32,954 bases of DNA. It comes from an uncultured Bacteroidales bacterium (GTDB taxonomy: Bacteria > Bacteroidota > Bacteroidia > Bacteroidales > Muribaculaceae). The translations under genes and the position numbers were made by a program. The DNA is taken from assembly GCA_902781045.1 (NCBI GenBank), contig CACZHT010000036.1, forward strand, positions 1 to 32,954, in the 5' to 3' direction. Below, in pieces: positions 8,901-14,511 of the stretch. The notes under the pieces were generated by a model, which did not search any database, was not told the origin of the DNA, and was given only the letters and a program-made list of their open reading frames with translations. The stretch's first letter is position 1. Each line of letters opens with the position of its first letter.

Positions 8901-9613
8901 ATTCATATCGCAATTCAATTTTGCGCACGATTGAAAATCGTCACAAAATCAGCTCTGAGATTTTCGACCACTTCTTCTTAAAAGCTTTCAGCAACAAAGA
9001 TCGATGGAACTTCATCGAAGATTTCTTCTTGGGCGAAGCGAATGATGTGCTGTTCAGTACATATCCAGGGGGTGAACGCAATCATATTGATATAGTAAAC
9101 TATATCAGTGAGCGTGCATCAGGGAGCACAGGTGACAGCACAAACCAAGAAAGCGGTACAGATTCCATTTCAACGTTCTTGCCCAAACAGAATGCCACAT
9201 ACTATAATGATAGTATGCTCACCCTTGATGGTGTGACAAAAAAAGTCACCAAGTGGCTAAGCGATGACCCTGTATTGCTTGATAAAACTATCCGAGCTTA
9301 CGGTATTCGTATTCCATTAGATTTGTACAAGGTGCTTCAAAATCGTTTGCAAAATAAGCATTTCGCCTATTACCGCGATGTAAAAGGCTTGAAGCTATAC
9401 ATTGACTTCCCGGGCTTCAATGAGCCAGTCATCGCTAGTCTTCCTTACAACGACACACCAGTAAAGTTTTACAATTGGTGGAGAAAAAACGAGACAAAGG
9501 TTTCGATGACAAACATGGAACTAATGCGTCTCCTTATCAGGGTAAATGAGCAAAAACCGAATGCCCTACTTAAACGACATCGTGACATATTAAAAGCAAA
9601 AGGCTATCAATGA
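5921..9613 (+). CDS. Large RecQ-like SF2 helicase with unrecognised flanking domains
   Basis: Codes for 1230 residues. The helicase core lies at about 300-645: Walker A APTGSGKS at 327-334, motif Ia VVSPLIALMKDQ, motif II DEAH at 431-434 followed by the RecQ-type aromatic loop (TTWGRDFRVDYW), motif III TAT at 471-473, motif V STKAFGMGVDIPDI, and motif VI QEIGRAAR at 628-635. These imply ATP-driven 3'-5' unwinding, as in RecQ. The RecQ zinc-binding cysteine cluster, which normally follows motif VI, is not seen. About 290 N-terminal residues and 590 C-terminal residues (including an RGGDNPMIFIRINDP stretch at roughly 960-980) match nothing I can name. Size and architecture are unlike housekeeping RecQ (about 600-730). 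Codons are AT-richer than in neighbouring core genes. Its stop overlaps the next ATG by 4 bp, so the next gene is its likely partner. A role in phage or foreign-DNA defence is inference from architecture and context. Confidence 0.88.
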   Translation: MNNTVKSILGDYVISQINQIASRKDSTIFVFIGIEQYVDVKHLSSHIADMGTFFQNGTKRQFSQQWFVNLFGKLTSNANPRDFTILSFPQFCNLISYVAPDFFKDRVVILRDGLRNLLPIGKEEFIEKAADENIELRSADMPDYMAEQMQIGDRYFYSVKMPVENFEVIDIFNERTALIPVHSSTDLEVIDIVSDPHAVDSFVNKCLAQDSFRFEVAAKFFKKQPLEEKAKALLERLNWIVNQFGGQICEFDDVAIQAEHQSSETATKLLHNYWGENADFRTLKVYSNPSYDKTIKSISQGLIVDTIIDEYNKAKQSVAPKDLFLTAPTGSGKSLLFQLPAFHVSAQGDVTIVVSPLIALMKDQVEQIRCERGYKKVYYINSELSLIDRERVIDDCKSGEIDILYLSPELLLSYDISYFIGDRRLGLIVIDEAHLITTWGRDFRVDYWFLGQHINKIRKIKAYHFPMVAVTATAIYGGDNDMVFDSINSLYMHDPHIFIGEIKREDITFVIDNHEKYKSNYDREKINETVALIERIAELGIKTIVYAPYRRHIDSIQQQLQFNGKDDIAVSYHSGLSADEKNYAYDRFRRNEVKVMISTKAFGMGVDIPDIQLVYHHAPSGLLPDYVQEIGRAARKSDIKGFAALSYALEDQRYSKVLHGISALHHYQIREVIRKINKLFIANDQKRNMLVSADDFSYIFDEAADLDQKVMTALMMVEKDYLAKYRFNVLIARPKKLFVKVYARVNSFGWSILRQRYSQCYKHLDTINGNYYIVELDLDKIWEKSFSDISFPMLKKEFYDGKLLHDEGAECKPQVKLTFTFDTSIDAAYERVAFILDRLQSCFARLAGHYFSKEDLNEAIKSFVEDKKQREKLVKFILSTYTHRPLGGGVENDAFLQRRRKVNQDMQYAILSSRYNNNFENLKRRLLKLKDSLMENTSTMYASYGTEYLTNYVRIGSILEILGLGTYESRGGDNPMIFIRINDPRRISRDANDNSYRNSILRTIENRHKISSEIFDHFFLKAFSNKDRWNFIEDFFLGEANDVLFSTYPGGERNHIDIVNYISERASGSTGDSTNQESGTDSISTFLPKQNATYYNDSMLTLDGVTKKVTKWLSDDPVLLDKTIRAYGIRIPLDLYKVLQNRLQNKHFAYYRDVKGLKLYIDFPGFNEPVIASLPYNDTPVKFYNWWRKNETKVSMTNMELMRLLIRVNEQKPNALLKRHRDILKAKGYQ

Positions 9614-10125
9614 CAAGCCACGACCTGGCATATTATCAGCAGTGCTTCGATCACCTTTCGGTGAACAAGAAAGGTGGGCAGCTGGCACCACACAAGCCGC
9701 TGCTGCTGTTGGCGGTCATCGACTTGGTGGAATGTGGCATCATTCGCTCGCCTCAGATTGAGTTGAGCGAGGCACTGCTCACGGCTTTCAAGTTGAACGA
9801 TATGCGCTACTCGCGCCACATCGCTCACTTCAAACCGAACATCGGGATGCCTTATTACCACATGAGCGGTGAGCCGTTCTGGCGACTCGTGCCTCGTGTT
9901 CCGGGCAATTCGCCCAGCAGTTATGCCATCTCCACCCTGCGCAACTTCTACAAGTACGCAGAGATTGACCATGAACTTTTCGAGCTGATGAAAGAGCCGG
10001 CTACCGCCCAACAGCTTCGCAAAGTCCTCGTTGACACTTATCTCGCTAACCGCACCGACACGTCGCAGCCATCACTACCGCAGGTAGTCCTGCTCGCCTC
10101 GTGCCTGTGCCAACTAATAGCTTAA
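9610..10125 (+). CDS. Stand-alone reader-like domain of HNH restriction enzymes
   Basis: Codes for 171 residues. It resembles the N-terminal domain of a family of HNH endonucleases that includes the sulfur-binding domain of ScoMcrA: YYQQCFDHLSVNKKGGQLAP, then HKPLLLLAVIDLVECGII, SPQIELSEALLTAF, FKPNIGMPYYHMSGEPFW (the conserved 'P.YPF..L...GFW.L' segment), and DHELFELM....QQLRKVLVDTYL. In ScoMcrA this domain recognises phosphorothioate DNA. No HNH motif follows in any frame before the next gene, so it would read DNA but not cut it. The last 27 residues after DTYL are poorly conserved-looking and may be a frameshifted or replaced tail. The ATGA overlap with the helicase stop implies coupled translation and a functional pair. 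The family match is from memory; the modification recognised is unknown. Confidence 0.65.
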   Translation: MTSHDLAYYQQCFDHLSVNKKGGQLAPHKPLLLLAVIDLVECGIIRSPQIELSEALLTAFKLNDMRYSRHIAHFKPNIGMPYYHMSGEPFWRLVPRVPGNSPSSYAISTLRNFYKYAEIDHELFELMKEPATAQQLRKVLVDTYLANRTDTSQPSLPQVVLLASCLCQLIA

Positions 10126-10130
10126 TCAAC

Positions 10131-10598
10131 ATGAAACGAATGCTCAATTATTTCTCAATCTTAGCGTGCCTTTTGGTCACACTGTCGAGTTGTGACGATT
10201 ATATCAGCGATTATGACACTCGTAAGAATGAATACACCCTGCGTTATAGCGTCACTTATTCGACTACCTATGACTTTCACAATATTGCTTACATCAGCTT
10301 TACCGACTTCTTCGATAAAGAAGACTGGAGCAAATATACCGGGCAGCCGACACAGATTGAGAGAAGAATTGACGGAACTGATGCCTATGTCACTGTAACT
10401 CGTGTTCCCAAAGGCGCACATGTTGAGCTTTCGACTTATGTGGATGTGGATGAAGCCCTGCCAAATACCAAAGTCGAAATCTCAATAGAGGTTGTCAAGG
10501 GGAAAAAATATGACTTCACAGAAGTCAAAACAGCCAATGCCGACTGCCCTCTCAAGGGCAATCCGCTGACCATCAGCTATGACGTGCCAAATGAATAA
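10131..10598 (+). CDS. Small lipoprotein in the helicase cluster
   Basis: Codes for 155 residues from the ATG at 10131. The signal ends in a lipobox, LVTLSSC, with the Cys at about residue 20, followed by DD, typical of Bacteroidales surface or periplasmic lipoproteins. The mature part is beta-rich with many Tyr, Thr and Val residues and no motif that I recognise. It lies only 5 nt after the reader-like gene and 3 nt before the next ORF, so it is probably part of the same transcript. A secreted lipoprotein in a helicase operon is odd. It may be an unrelated passenger or an envelope component of the system. Confidence 0.7.
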   Translation: MKRMLNYFSILACLLVTLSSCDDYISDYDTRKNEYTLRYSVTYSTTYDFHNIAYISFTDFFDKEDWSKYTGQPTQIERRIDGTDAYVTVTRVPKGAHVELSTYVDVDEALPNTKVEISIEVVKGKKYDFTEVKTANADCPLKGNPLTISYDVPNE

Positions 10599-10601
10599 GC
10601 T

Positions 10602-10983
10602 ATGATTGTCGAAAGTATGACATACGCGGATATATGCCGTGAGTTCTACCGAATTCACGACATATACTTCCCTCGCATTAAGTCAAGAATGAATCCCGAC
10701 GGTACTTATTGCGCCAAAATGCGCAGATATATGCTAAAGCATAAATCTGCGCAGAATGTGTTGTTCCCTGCCATCACTTACCAGGTTGACAACAACACGA
10801 CTTTTTGCTCAATACCGCTCATTCATGACTATCATACTTTCAAAAAGATTGGCCCGAATGCTGTCACATTCGGCTGAAATGCTCGACAAACTTGTCGAGG
10901 AGTTTGATGTCGAGCGTGAGACACTCAAACAATTCATCGTGAACAACAGGAATTATCCTTATGTTCATGTGCCATTCTTCTGA
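10602..10983 (+). pseudogene. Small hypothetical gene split by a probable frameshift
   Basis: From the ATG at 10602 the first frame gives 91 residues (MIVESMTYADICREFYRIHD at the start) and stops at 10875-10877. The +1 frame then stays open to 10983 and continues with charged, helical sequence (AEMLDKLVEEFDVERETLKQ, then FIVNNRNYPYVHVPFF). The two halves together would make about 127 residues. Both look protein-like while the out-of-frame alternatives do not, so one indel near 10870 is the simplest explanation. Two genuine small ORFs cannot be excluded. I recognise no family. Confidence 0.5.
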
Positions 10984-11000
10984 TATGGCAATAATACTGA

Positions 11001-11049
11001 TTTTTCTAGCTGTGCAGATAGAGCGCACTCTTGGGCGCATATCTTTGCC
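11001..11049 (+). promoter_or_regulatory. Promoter-bearing repeat, copy 1
   Basis: This block shares about 46 of 49 positions with 12226-12272, including CTGTGCAGATAGAGCGCACT. It contains TATCTTTG at 11040-11047, a good -7 element, and drives the lipoprotein at 11091 with a leader of about 38 nt. The extended identity upstream of the -7 box goes beyond what a shared promoter consensus requires. Confidence 0.7.
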
Positions 11050-11090
11050 AAAAAATAACTGATGTTCCACTTTAAAAACGTATGTGTATT

Positions 11091-11873
11091 ATGAAGAAAC
11101 TACTTTTACTCACGTTGCTCATCTTGCCGCTGGCTTTCGCTTCCTGCGGCAGCGATGATGAGCCAAACTACAAGGACCAGACTTTAGTAGTCGGCAGTGT
11201 GTATTCTATTCCCGGCGGCAGCACCGGATGGACTTCGGACAACGAACTTATTGCAAGCGTTTCGACGGCTGGCGTTAAGGCAGAGCATGTCGGCGAGACC
11301 TACATTCGCAATGGCAACAAGTCGTTCAAAGTCACAGTTACGCCCAGGTTCAACACTTATGAGATTCCGTGCCTACAATTTGGCGCAAGCAGCTCTACAG
11401 TCAAGAGCTTCATGTCGGGTTACACTATGATAAGTGAAACCGACGAAATCCTTCTCTACACCGGCAAGCACCCTGTTTCATTCGTCGCTTATTTGTTTAC
11501 AAACTCGGCGTTGACTCTCTCATCCGTCATTATCCCTATAACATCTGTAGATATAAACGAACTTGTCAGTTTCCTGGCAGAGCGCTATGTCTATGTCACA
11601 AAGGATGAGGAAGAGAACTATTTCGGCTTTTTAAGTGCAGACAAGCAGTACGTCATCATCTTGCAGTTTGAATCGATGAACTCGGAAGAGGTGTATTTTA
11701 TCGGTTACGCTAAATACACCGATTCAAGTTCCGCTCCTGCTCAAGCCATGAAGATGATGAAGCAGCAACTTGCCCCGGCTTCGACTGGCACTAACGCCGA
11801 AGTCAAGGCAGGATACTCGCGTCTGCTCGGCATCATGCCCGAAATGAGGACAGATCTTAGCATCCTAAAGTAA
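11091..11873 (+). CDS. Lipoprotein with bacterial Ig-like segment
   Basis: Codes for 260 residues from the ATG at 11091; an in-frame ATG at 11082 would add three residues. The signal LLILPLAFASC gives a lipobox Cys at about residue 19. Next comes a short Big-type repeat pattern (STGWTSDNELIASVS, AGVKAEHVGETYI, KSFKVTVTP), as in bacterial Ig-like domains. The rest, about residues 90-260, is a mixed fold of unknown type. It has its own promoter. Beyond its stop, another frame stays open and protein-like (VTDYEENYVYPGTVHYPADY, to a TAA at about 11970). The native C-terminus may therefore once have extended further and been shortened by a frameshift. Function unknown. Confidence 0.75.
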   Translation: MKKLLLLTLLILPLAFASCGSDDEPNYKDQTLVVGSVYSIPGGSTGWTSDNELIASVSTAGVKAEHVGETYIRNGNKSFKVTVTPRFNTYEIPCLQFGASSSTVKSFMSGYTMISETDEILLYTGKHPVSFVAYLFTNSALTLSSVIIPITSVDINELVSFLAERYVYVTKDEEENYFGFLSADKQYVIILQFESMNSEEVYFIGYAKYTDSSSAPAQAMKMMKQQLAPASTGTNAEVKAGYSRLLGIMPEMRTDLSILK

Positions 11874-11879
11874 CCGACT

Positions 11880-11945
11880 ATGAAGAAAATTATGTTTATC
11901 CTGGCACTGTGCATTACCCTGCCGACTACACTGCCGTTGACGTAA
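11880..11945 (+). pseudogene. Orphan signal-peptide-like ORF
   Basis: Beginning 6 nt after the preceding stop, the ATG at 11880 encodes 21 residues (MKKIMFILALCITLPTTLP...), an excellent signal peptide with no mature protein behind it. It may be the start of a lost lipoprotein gene. The same bases in another frame could extend the preceding gene; only one reading can be right. Confidence 0.35.
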
Positions 11946-12018
11946 TCGGCGATATTGACTATCGCAATTAATAATTCAAGTTTCGCAAGTCAGTTCCCCC
12001 CTCTCTTCTAGCGAGCTT

Positions 12019-12045
12019 CCCCTCCCCTTTCCCAAAGGGGAGGGG
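12019..12045. terminator. Perfect 12-bp GC-rich hairpin
   Basis: CCCCTCCCCTTT at 12019-12030 pairs exactly with AAAGGGGAGGGG at 12034-12045 around a 3-nt loop. It follows the debris after the lipoprotein gene and may end its transcript, although no T-run follows. The polypurine/polypyrimidine arms could also be a dispersed intergenic element. Confidence 0.55.
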
Positions 12046-12048
12046 ATA

Positions 12049-12220
12049 CGCACAATCGGTGAATGGTTACGTGATGAAGAAATAGCTATAAAACATGTTG
12101 ACAAGGAACTATATGACTAAATAGAGCAGGCAGTTCGCAATCACTCGTCATCGTTGTCTGTTACCGAATGGGCGATATAAGAGACACTCAAACAATGGAT
12201 TAGTTGTATCACAAAAAGTG
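12049..12220 (+). pseudogene. Gene remnant interrupted by in-frame stops
   Basis: One frame reads IGEWLRDEEIAIKHVDKELYD, stop (12118-12120), IEQAVRNHSSSLSVTEWAI, stop (12178-12180), ETLKQWISCITKS. The three pieces are protein-like, helical and in the same frame, which suggests an old gene disabled by two point nonsense mutations and lacking its start. GAGACACTCAAACAAT at 12181-12196 also occurs in the broken gene near 10918. The family is not recognised. Confidence 0.4.
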
Positions 12221-12225
12221 CAATC

Positions 12226-12272
12226 TTTTTCTGGCTGTGCAGATAGAGCGCACTCTTGGGCCATATCTTTGC
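12226..12272 (+). promoter_or_regulatory. Promoter-bearing repeat, copy 2
   Basis: Near copy of 11001-11049, with one substitution and a 1-2 nt change before the -7 box. TATCTTTG at 12264-12271 lies about 21 nt before the ATG at 12293, so this copy drives the ankyrin-like gene. Shared sequence suggests co-regulation with the lipoprotein at 11091, or a segmental duplication. Confidence 0.7.
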
Positions 12273-12292
12273 GGCATAAAAGTATTTAGCTT

Positions 12293-13009
12293 ATGATTTT
12301 TCAAGATAAAATACGCATAATCGCATACGCTTTGCTCAACACGAATCCAGCCAAGTTGCGACAGGTGCTTGCAACCATTCCCGATGGCGAACCGATGCCG
12401 GCACTTTACACATGGGATGTATATATTCCGCTGCACTTCATCACCATGTCGGTAGAGCGTGCCATTCACCGACCCGAAGAATGGCAATCGGGCTATGTTG
12501 AAAAGGTGCGCGAGACGCTGAAGCTCAATGATGAAATCAAACACATCCTCACGGACAAGTTCAGCAACTTTTCATTCTATGATGAAATCCCATACATTGA
12601 CTATGGTCAAAGCGGTGCCGGTTTCATTTACAGTGATGAGATCGAGGATTCTATTGAAGATGTGTTTTGGGTCAAAGACAAAACTCAACTCACGAAGCTT
12701 GGTGCGAATCAACTTGATATTGATTTATATGTGGCTGCTTGCAAATTGCAGGTGGGAGAAATGGAGCGTTTGCTCAAGCTTGGGGCTAATCCCAAAGCAA
12801 AAATCTATAACGACGGTGAGGAGTGGGAAACCCTTGACCGCGTTGCCACTGAAGCAGCATTCTTGGGAACGCAGATAAATTCAGCATTGGCACATGAGGC
12901 CGCCGCATCGGTAGGGATTGATGATGATGACGGTGGTGTTACCACGCTCATTTCATTAGGATTATATGAAATGATGTATGCGATGTTAAAGAAGTATTGT
13001 AACAATTAA
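12293..13009 (+). CDS. Ankyrin-like hypothetical protein
   Basis: Codes for 238 residues and has no signal peptide, so it is probably cytoplasmic. Residues around 140-175 (DIDLYVAACKLQVGEMERLL, KLGANPKAKI) form one clear ankyrin-type unit (helix, turn, helix, 'LL..GA.P'). The N-terminal half is a helical region rich in acidic and aromatic residues; the end (LISLGLYEMMYAMLKKY) could be a second degenerate repeat. Similar single-ankyrin proteins occur among immunity proteins and toxin-linked genes of Bacteroidales, but nothing adjacent looks like a toxin. Its AT-rich codons match the island. It has its own promoter repeat. Confidence 0.75.
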   Translation: MIFQDKIRIIAYALLNTNPAKLRQVLATIPDGEPMPALYTWDVYIPLHFITMSVERAIHRPEEWQSGYVEKVRETLKLNDEIKHILTDKFSNFSFYDEIPYIDYGQSGAGFIYSDEIEDSIEDVFWVKDKTQLTKLGANQLDIDLYVAACKLQVGEMERLLKLGANPKAKIYNDGEEWETLDRVATEAAFLGTQINSALAHEAAASVGIDDDDGGVTTLISLGLYEMMYAMLKKYCNN

Positions 13010-13021
13010 TTGTATTGATTT

Positions 13022-13189
13022 ATGGAAACAGTAAACACCCAGCCAAATTTTGCCGTAGCCGAGCAGCAAAGTTCAAGCGTAGTAACGACCGAGAAAAAGA
13101 AACGCCATTTCAATTTCTCGTTTGGCATCGGCTATTCATACAACGGAAAAAGAACTGATTTGTTCAAGCTGCAAATCAAAAAGACTTAA
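13022..13189 (+). CDS. 55-residue basic-tailed small protein
   Basis: An ATG 12 nt after the ankyrin-like gene opens 55 codons ending TAA at 13187-13189. The N-terminal half is Gln/Ser/Thr-rich and flexible (METVNTQPNFAVAEQQ), followed by KKKRHFNFSFGIGYSYNGKR and a Lys-rich end. No family is recognised. Tight spacing suggests co-transcription with the ankyrin-like gene. The right island-border repeat begins 2 nt after its stop, so the gene marks the edge of the inserted segment. Confidence 0.55.
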   Translation: METVNTQPNFAVAEQQSSSVVTTEKKKRHFNFSFGIGYSYNGKRTDLFKLQIKKT

Positions 13190-13190
13190 A

Positions 13191-13286
13191 TTTCAAATTA
13201 TATTCAAGCAAAATTGCGCCCGTTCGGTTGCGAGCTGAAGGTTCGCGTTTTCATTCGCGTAATTCGCGGTTTGTTACTTTTTCAGC
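13191..13286 (+). repeat. Right copy of about 95-bp direct repeat bordering the island
   Basis: Near-identical to 5518-5612 in the same orientation. Core genes resume directly after it: the next promoter starts about 30 nt downstream. The pair could be recombination boundaries or members of a dispersed intergenic family. Confidence 0.85.
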
Positions 13287-13318
13287 GACCTTCTATCTTA
13301 GGAGGGGAACTATTTGCC

Positions 13319-13326
13319 TAACTTTG
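13319..13326 (+). promoter_or_regulatory. -7 element of the CMD-family gene
   Basis: TAACTTTG fits TAnnTTTG and lies 32 nt before the ATG at 13359. No good TTG at the expected distance is seen. Confidence 0.5.
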
Positions 13327-13358
13327 TGGCGTAATTGGAACGATAAATTGATAACTAT

Positions 13359-13943
13359 ATGGACGAACAAATGATTTCTCTGCGGATGCTTTTGCTTTGT
13401 GGCTGCGCGGCACTGGCGGCGAGGGGTGACTTGCAACGCCTCGATGTGGCCATTCGCGGGGCACTCGACGGCGGCGTGAGCGTGAATGAGCTGAAGGACG
13501 CCTTTGCACAGCTCTATGCCTATACGGGTTTTCCCCGTTCACTGAATGCGTTAAACACGCTGGAGCATGTGCTGACAGAGCGCAAGTCAGCGGGGATTGT
13601 CGACAATGAGGGGCAACCGTTCCATCGACCCGCTGCCTGGGATGACGCCAAGCTGGCGTTGCAACTCGGCACCGAGATGCAGACCCGCGATGAGGGGGGC
13701 ACGCCATGGAACTATTCATTCTGCCCACAAGCCGACTACTACATGAAGTCGCACCTTTTTGGTGACATCTATGCCTGTGACCAACTCACTCCGGCCGAAC
13801 GCGAACTGATCACCGTCTCGGCCCTCAGCGCAATGGAGGGTGTAACGCCACAGTTTGAGGGACATAAGGAATGTGCCGTCTTCATGGGCAACACCAAGCA
13901 GCAGGTGGACTGTCTCTGTCGTTGGCTTGCGGACAACACATAA
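13359..13943 (+). CDS. Carboxymuconolactone decarboxylase (AhpD-like) family protein
   Basis: Codes for 194 residues. The fold is suggested by two CMD-like segments. One, at about 40-70, is VNELKDAFAQLYAYTGFPRS (the 'E......Y.GFP' pattern). The other, at about 140-185, is ERELITVSALSAMEGVTPQF, EGHKECAVFMGNT ('ELI.VS.L.......L..H...A...G.T'). The AhpD CxxC redox pair is not present: the conserved His in EGHKECAV remains but the cysteines lie elsewhere. The N-terminus has a short hydrophobic stretch (LRMLLLCGCAALAA) that is more likely a helix than a signal. Probably a cytoplasmic oxidoreductase or decarboxylase-like protein of unknown substrate. It is a single gene with its own promoter and a terminator. 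Confidence 0.78.
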   Translation: MDEQMISLRMLLLCGCAALAARGDLQRLDVAIRGALDGGVSVNELKDAFAQLYAYTGFPRSLNALNTLEHVLTERKSAGIVDNEGQPFHRPAAWDDAKLALQLGTEMQTRDEGGTPWNYSFCPQADYYMKSHLFGDIYACDQLTPAERELITVSALSAMEGVTPQFEGHKECAVFMGNTKQQVDCLCRWLADNT

Positions 13944-13991
13944 TAGCCCTCCCGATTTGAACTTGCAGAGCATCGCCGTGTTCTGACCCGT

Positions 13992-14012
13992 CACCCGCAG
14001 TGGGTGTTTTTT
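13992..14012 (+). terminator. Intrinsic terminator of the CMD-family gene
   Basis: CACCC at 13992-13996 and GGGTG at 14002-14006 form a short stem with loop GCAGT, followed by six T residues at 14007-14012. It lies about 50 nt after the stop codon. Confidence 0.65.
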
Positions 14013-14080
14013 GCTCTGAATAGCAGAAAACGCTGAGCTATAGTTGATACTATCTCCTATAACTCAGCGTTTAATCTCGT

Positions 14081-14158
14081 TGGTCGGGGTACCTGGATTC
14101 GAACCAGGGACCTCCTGCTCCCAAAGCAGGCGCGCTAACCGGACTGCGCTACACCCCG
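14081..14158 (-). tRNA. tRNA-Pro (anticodon TGG)
   Basis: Read on the minus strand, the acceptor stem CGGGGTG pairs with TACCCCG (one G-U), followed by discriminator A and an encoded CCA at 14083-14081. The anticodon arm CTGCTTTGGGAGCAG presents TGG, the T arm is CCTGG TTCGAAT CCAGG, and the D arm is GCGCAGTCCGGTTAGCGC. All four stems close. The -7 element at 14199-14192 on the same strand supports expression. Confidence 0.95.
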
Positions 14159-14191
14159 AGGTGCCATCAGCCACTGGGCGAAAAAGCGGTG

Positions 14192-14199
14192 CAAAGGTA
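14192..14199 (-). promoter_or_regulatory. -7 element of tRNA-Pro
   Basis: On the minus strand this reads TACCTTTG, fitting TAnnTTTG, and ends 33 nt before the mature tRNA 5' end. Confidence 0.5.
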
Positions 14200-14511
14200 A
14201 TGCTTTTAATCGAGAATCGGGTGCTGATTGCCGAAAATTTTTGTTTTTTTTGCTTTTCACTGGCCTCTCGGTTCAAAAAATGGGGGAAAAAGCATTTTTT
14301 TTGCCCAAAACGGCTTCGGTTTGAGCAAGTTTTAGTAATTTTGCAGTTTAGATAATCTTGGCCGCATTCGGCATGACTCGAGCAAGCTCGGTTCTGCACT
14401 CATTTGCGCAAGATTGGGTAATTAGTGCCCCGACCGGCACCGGTCAAGAGCTGGTGAGGCAGGGCTGGAATTATCAATGCTCAATTGTCAATTTTCAATT
14501 TTGATAGATAT
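14200..14511. other. Intergenic and leader region before aspS
   Basis: This stretch of about 310 nt holds AT-rich sequence and the aspS promoter but no gene. The end (CAATTGTCAATTTTCAATTTTGA) is a short CAATT-rich run of the kind seen again before the DJ-1 gene at 18118-18150. Confidence 0.5.
14336..14343 (+). promoter_or_regulatory. -7 element of aspS
   Basis: TAATTTTG fits TAnnTTTG. The predicted leader is about 160 nt, long enough for regulation. I see no clear T-box or other riboswitch fold in it. Confidence 0.5.

Noticed and set aside
5921..9613. Housekeeping RecQ
   Set aside because: The protein is about twice the usual length, the zinc-binding cysteines after motif VI are missing, and it is coupled to a restriction-type reader gene.
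10040..10130. HNH nuclease domain expected after the reader-like domain
   Set aside because: I read the sequence downstream of DTYL in other frames up to the lipoprotein start and found no H-N-H or Cys-pair pattern; the nuclease appears truly absent here.
14344..14511. T-box or amino-acid riboswitch in the long aspS leader
   Set aside because: No specifier stem or T-box-like core could be recognised; T-boxes are also not typical of this phylum.
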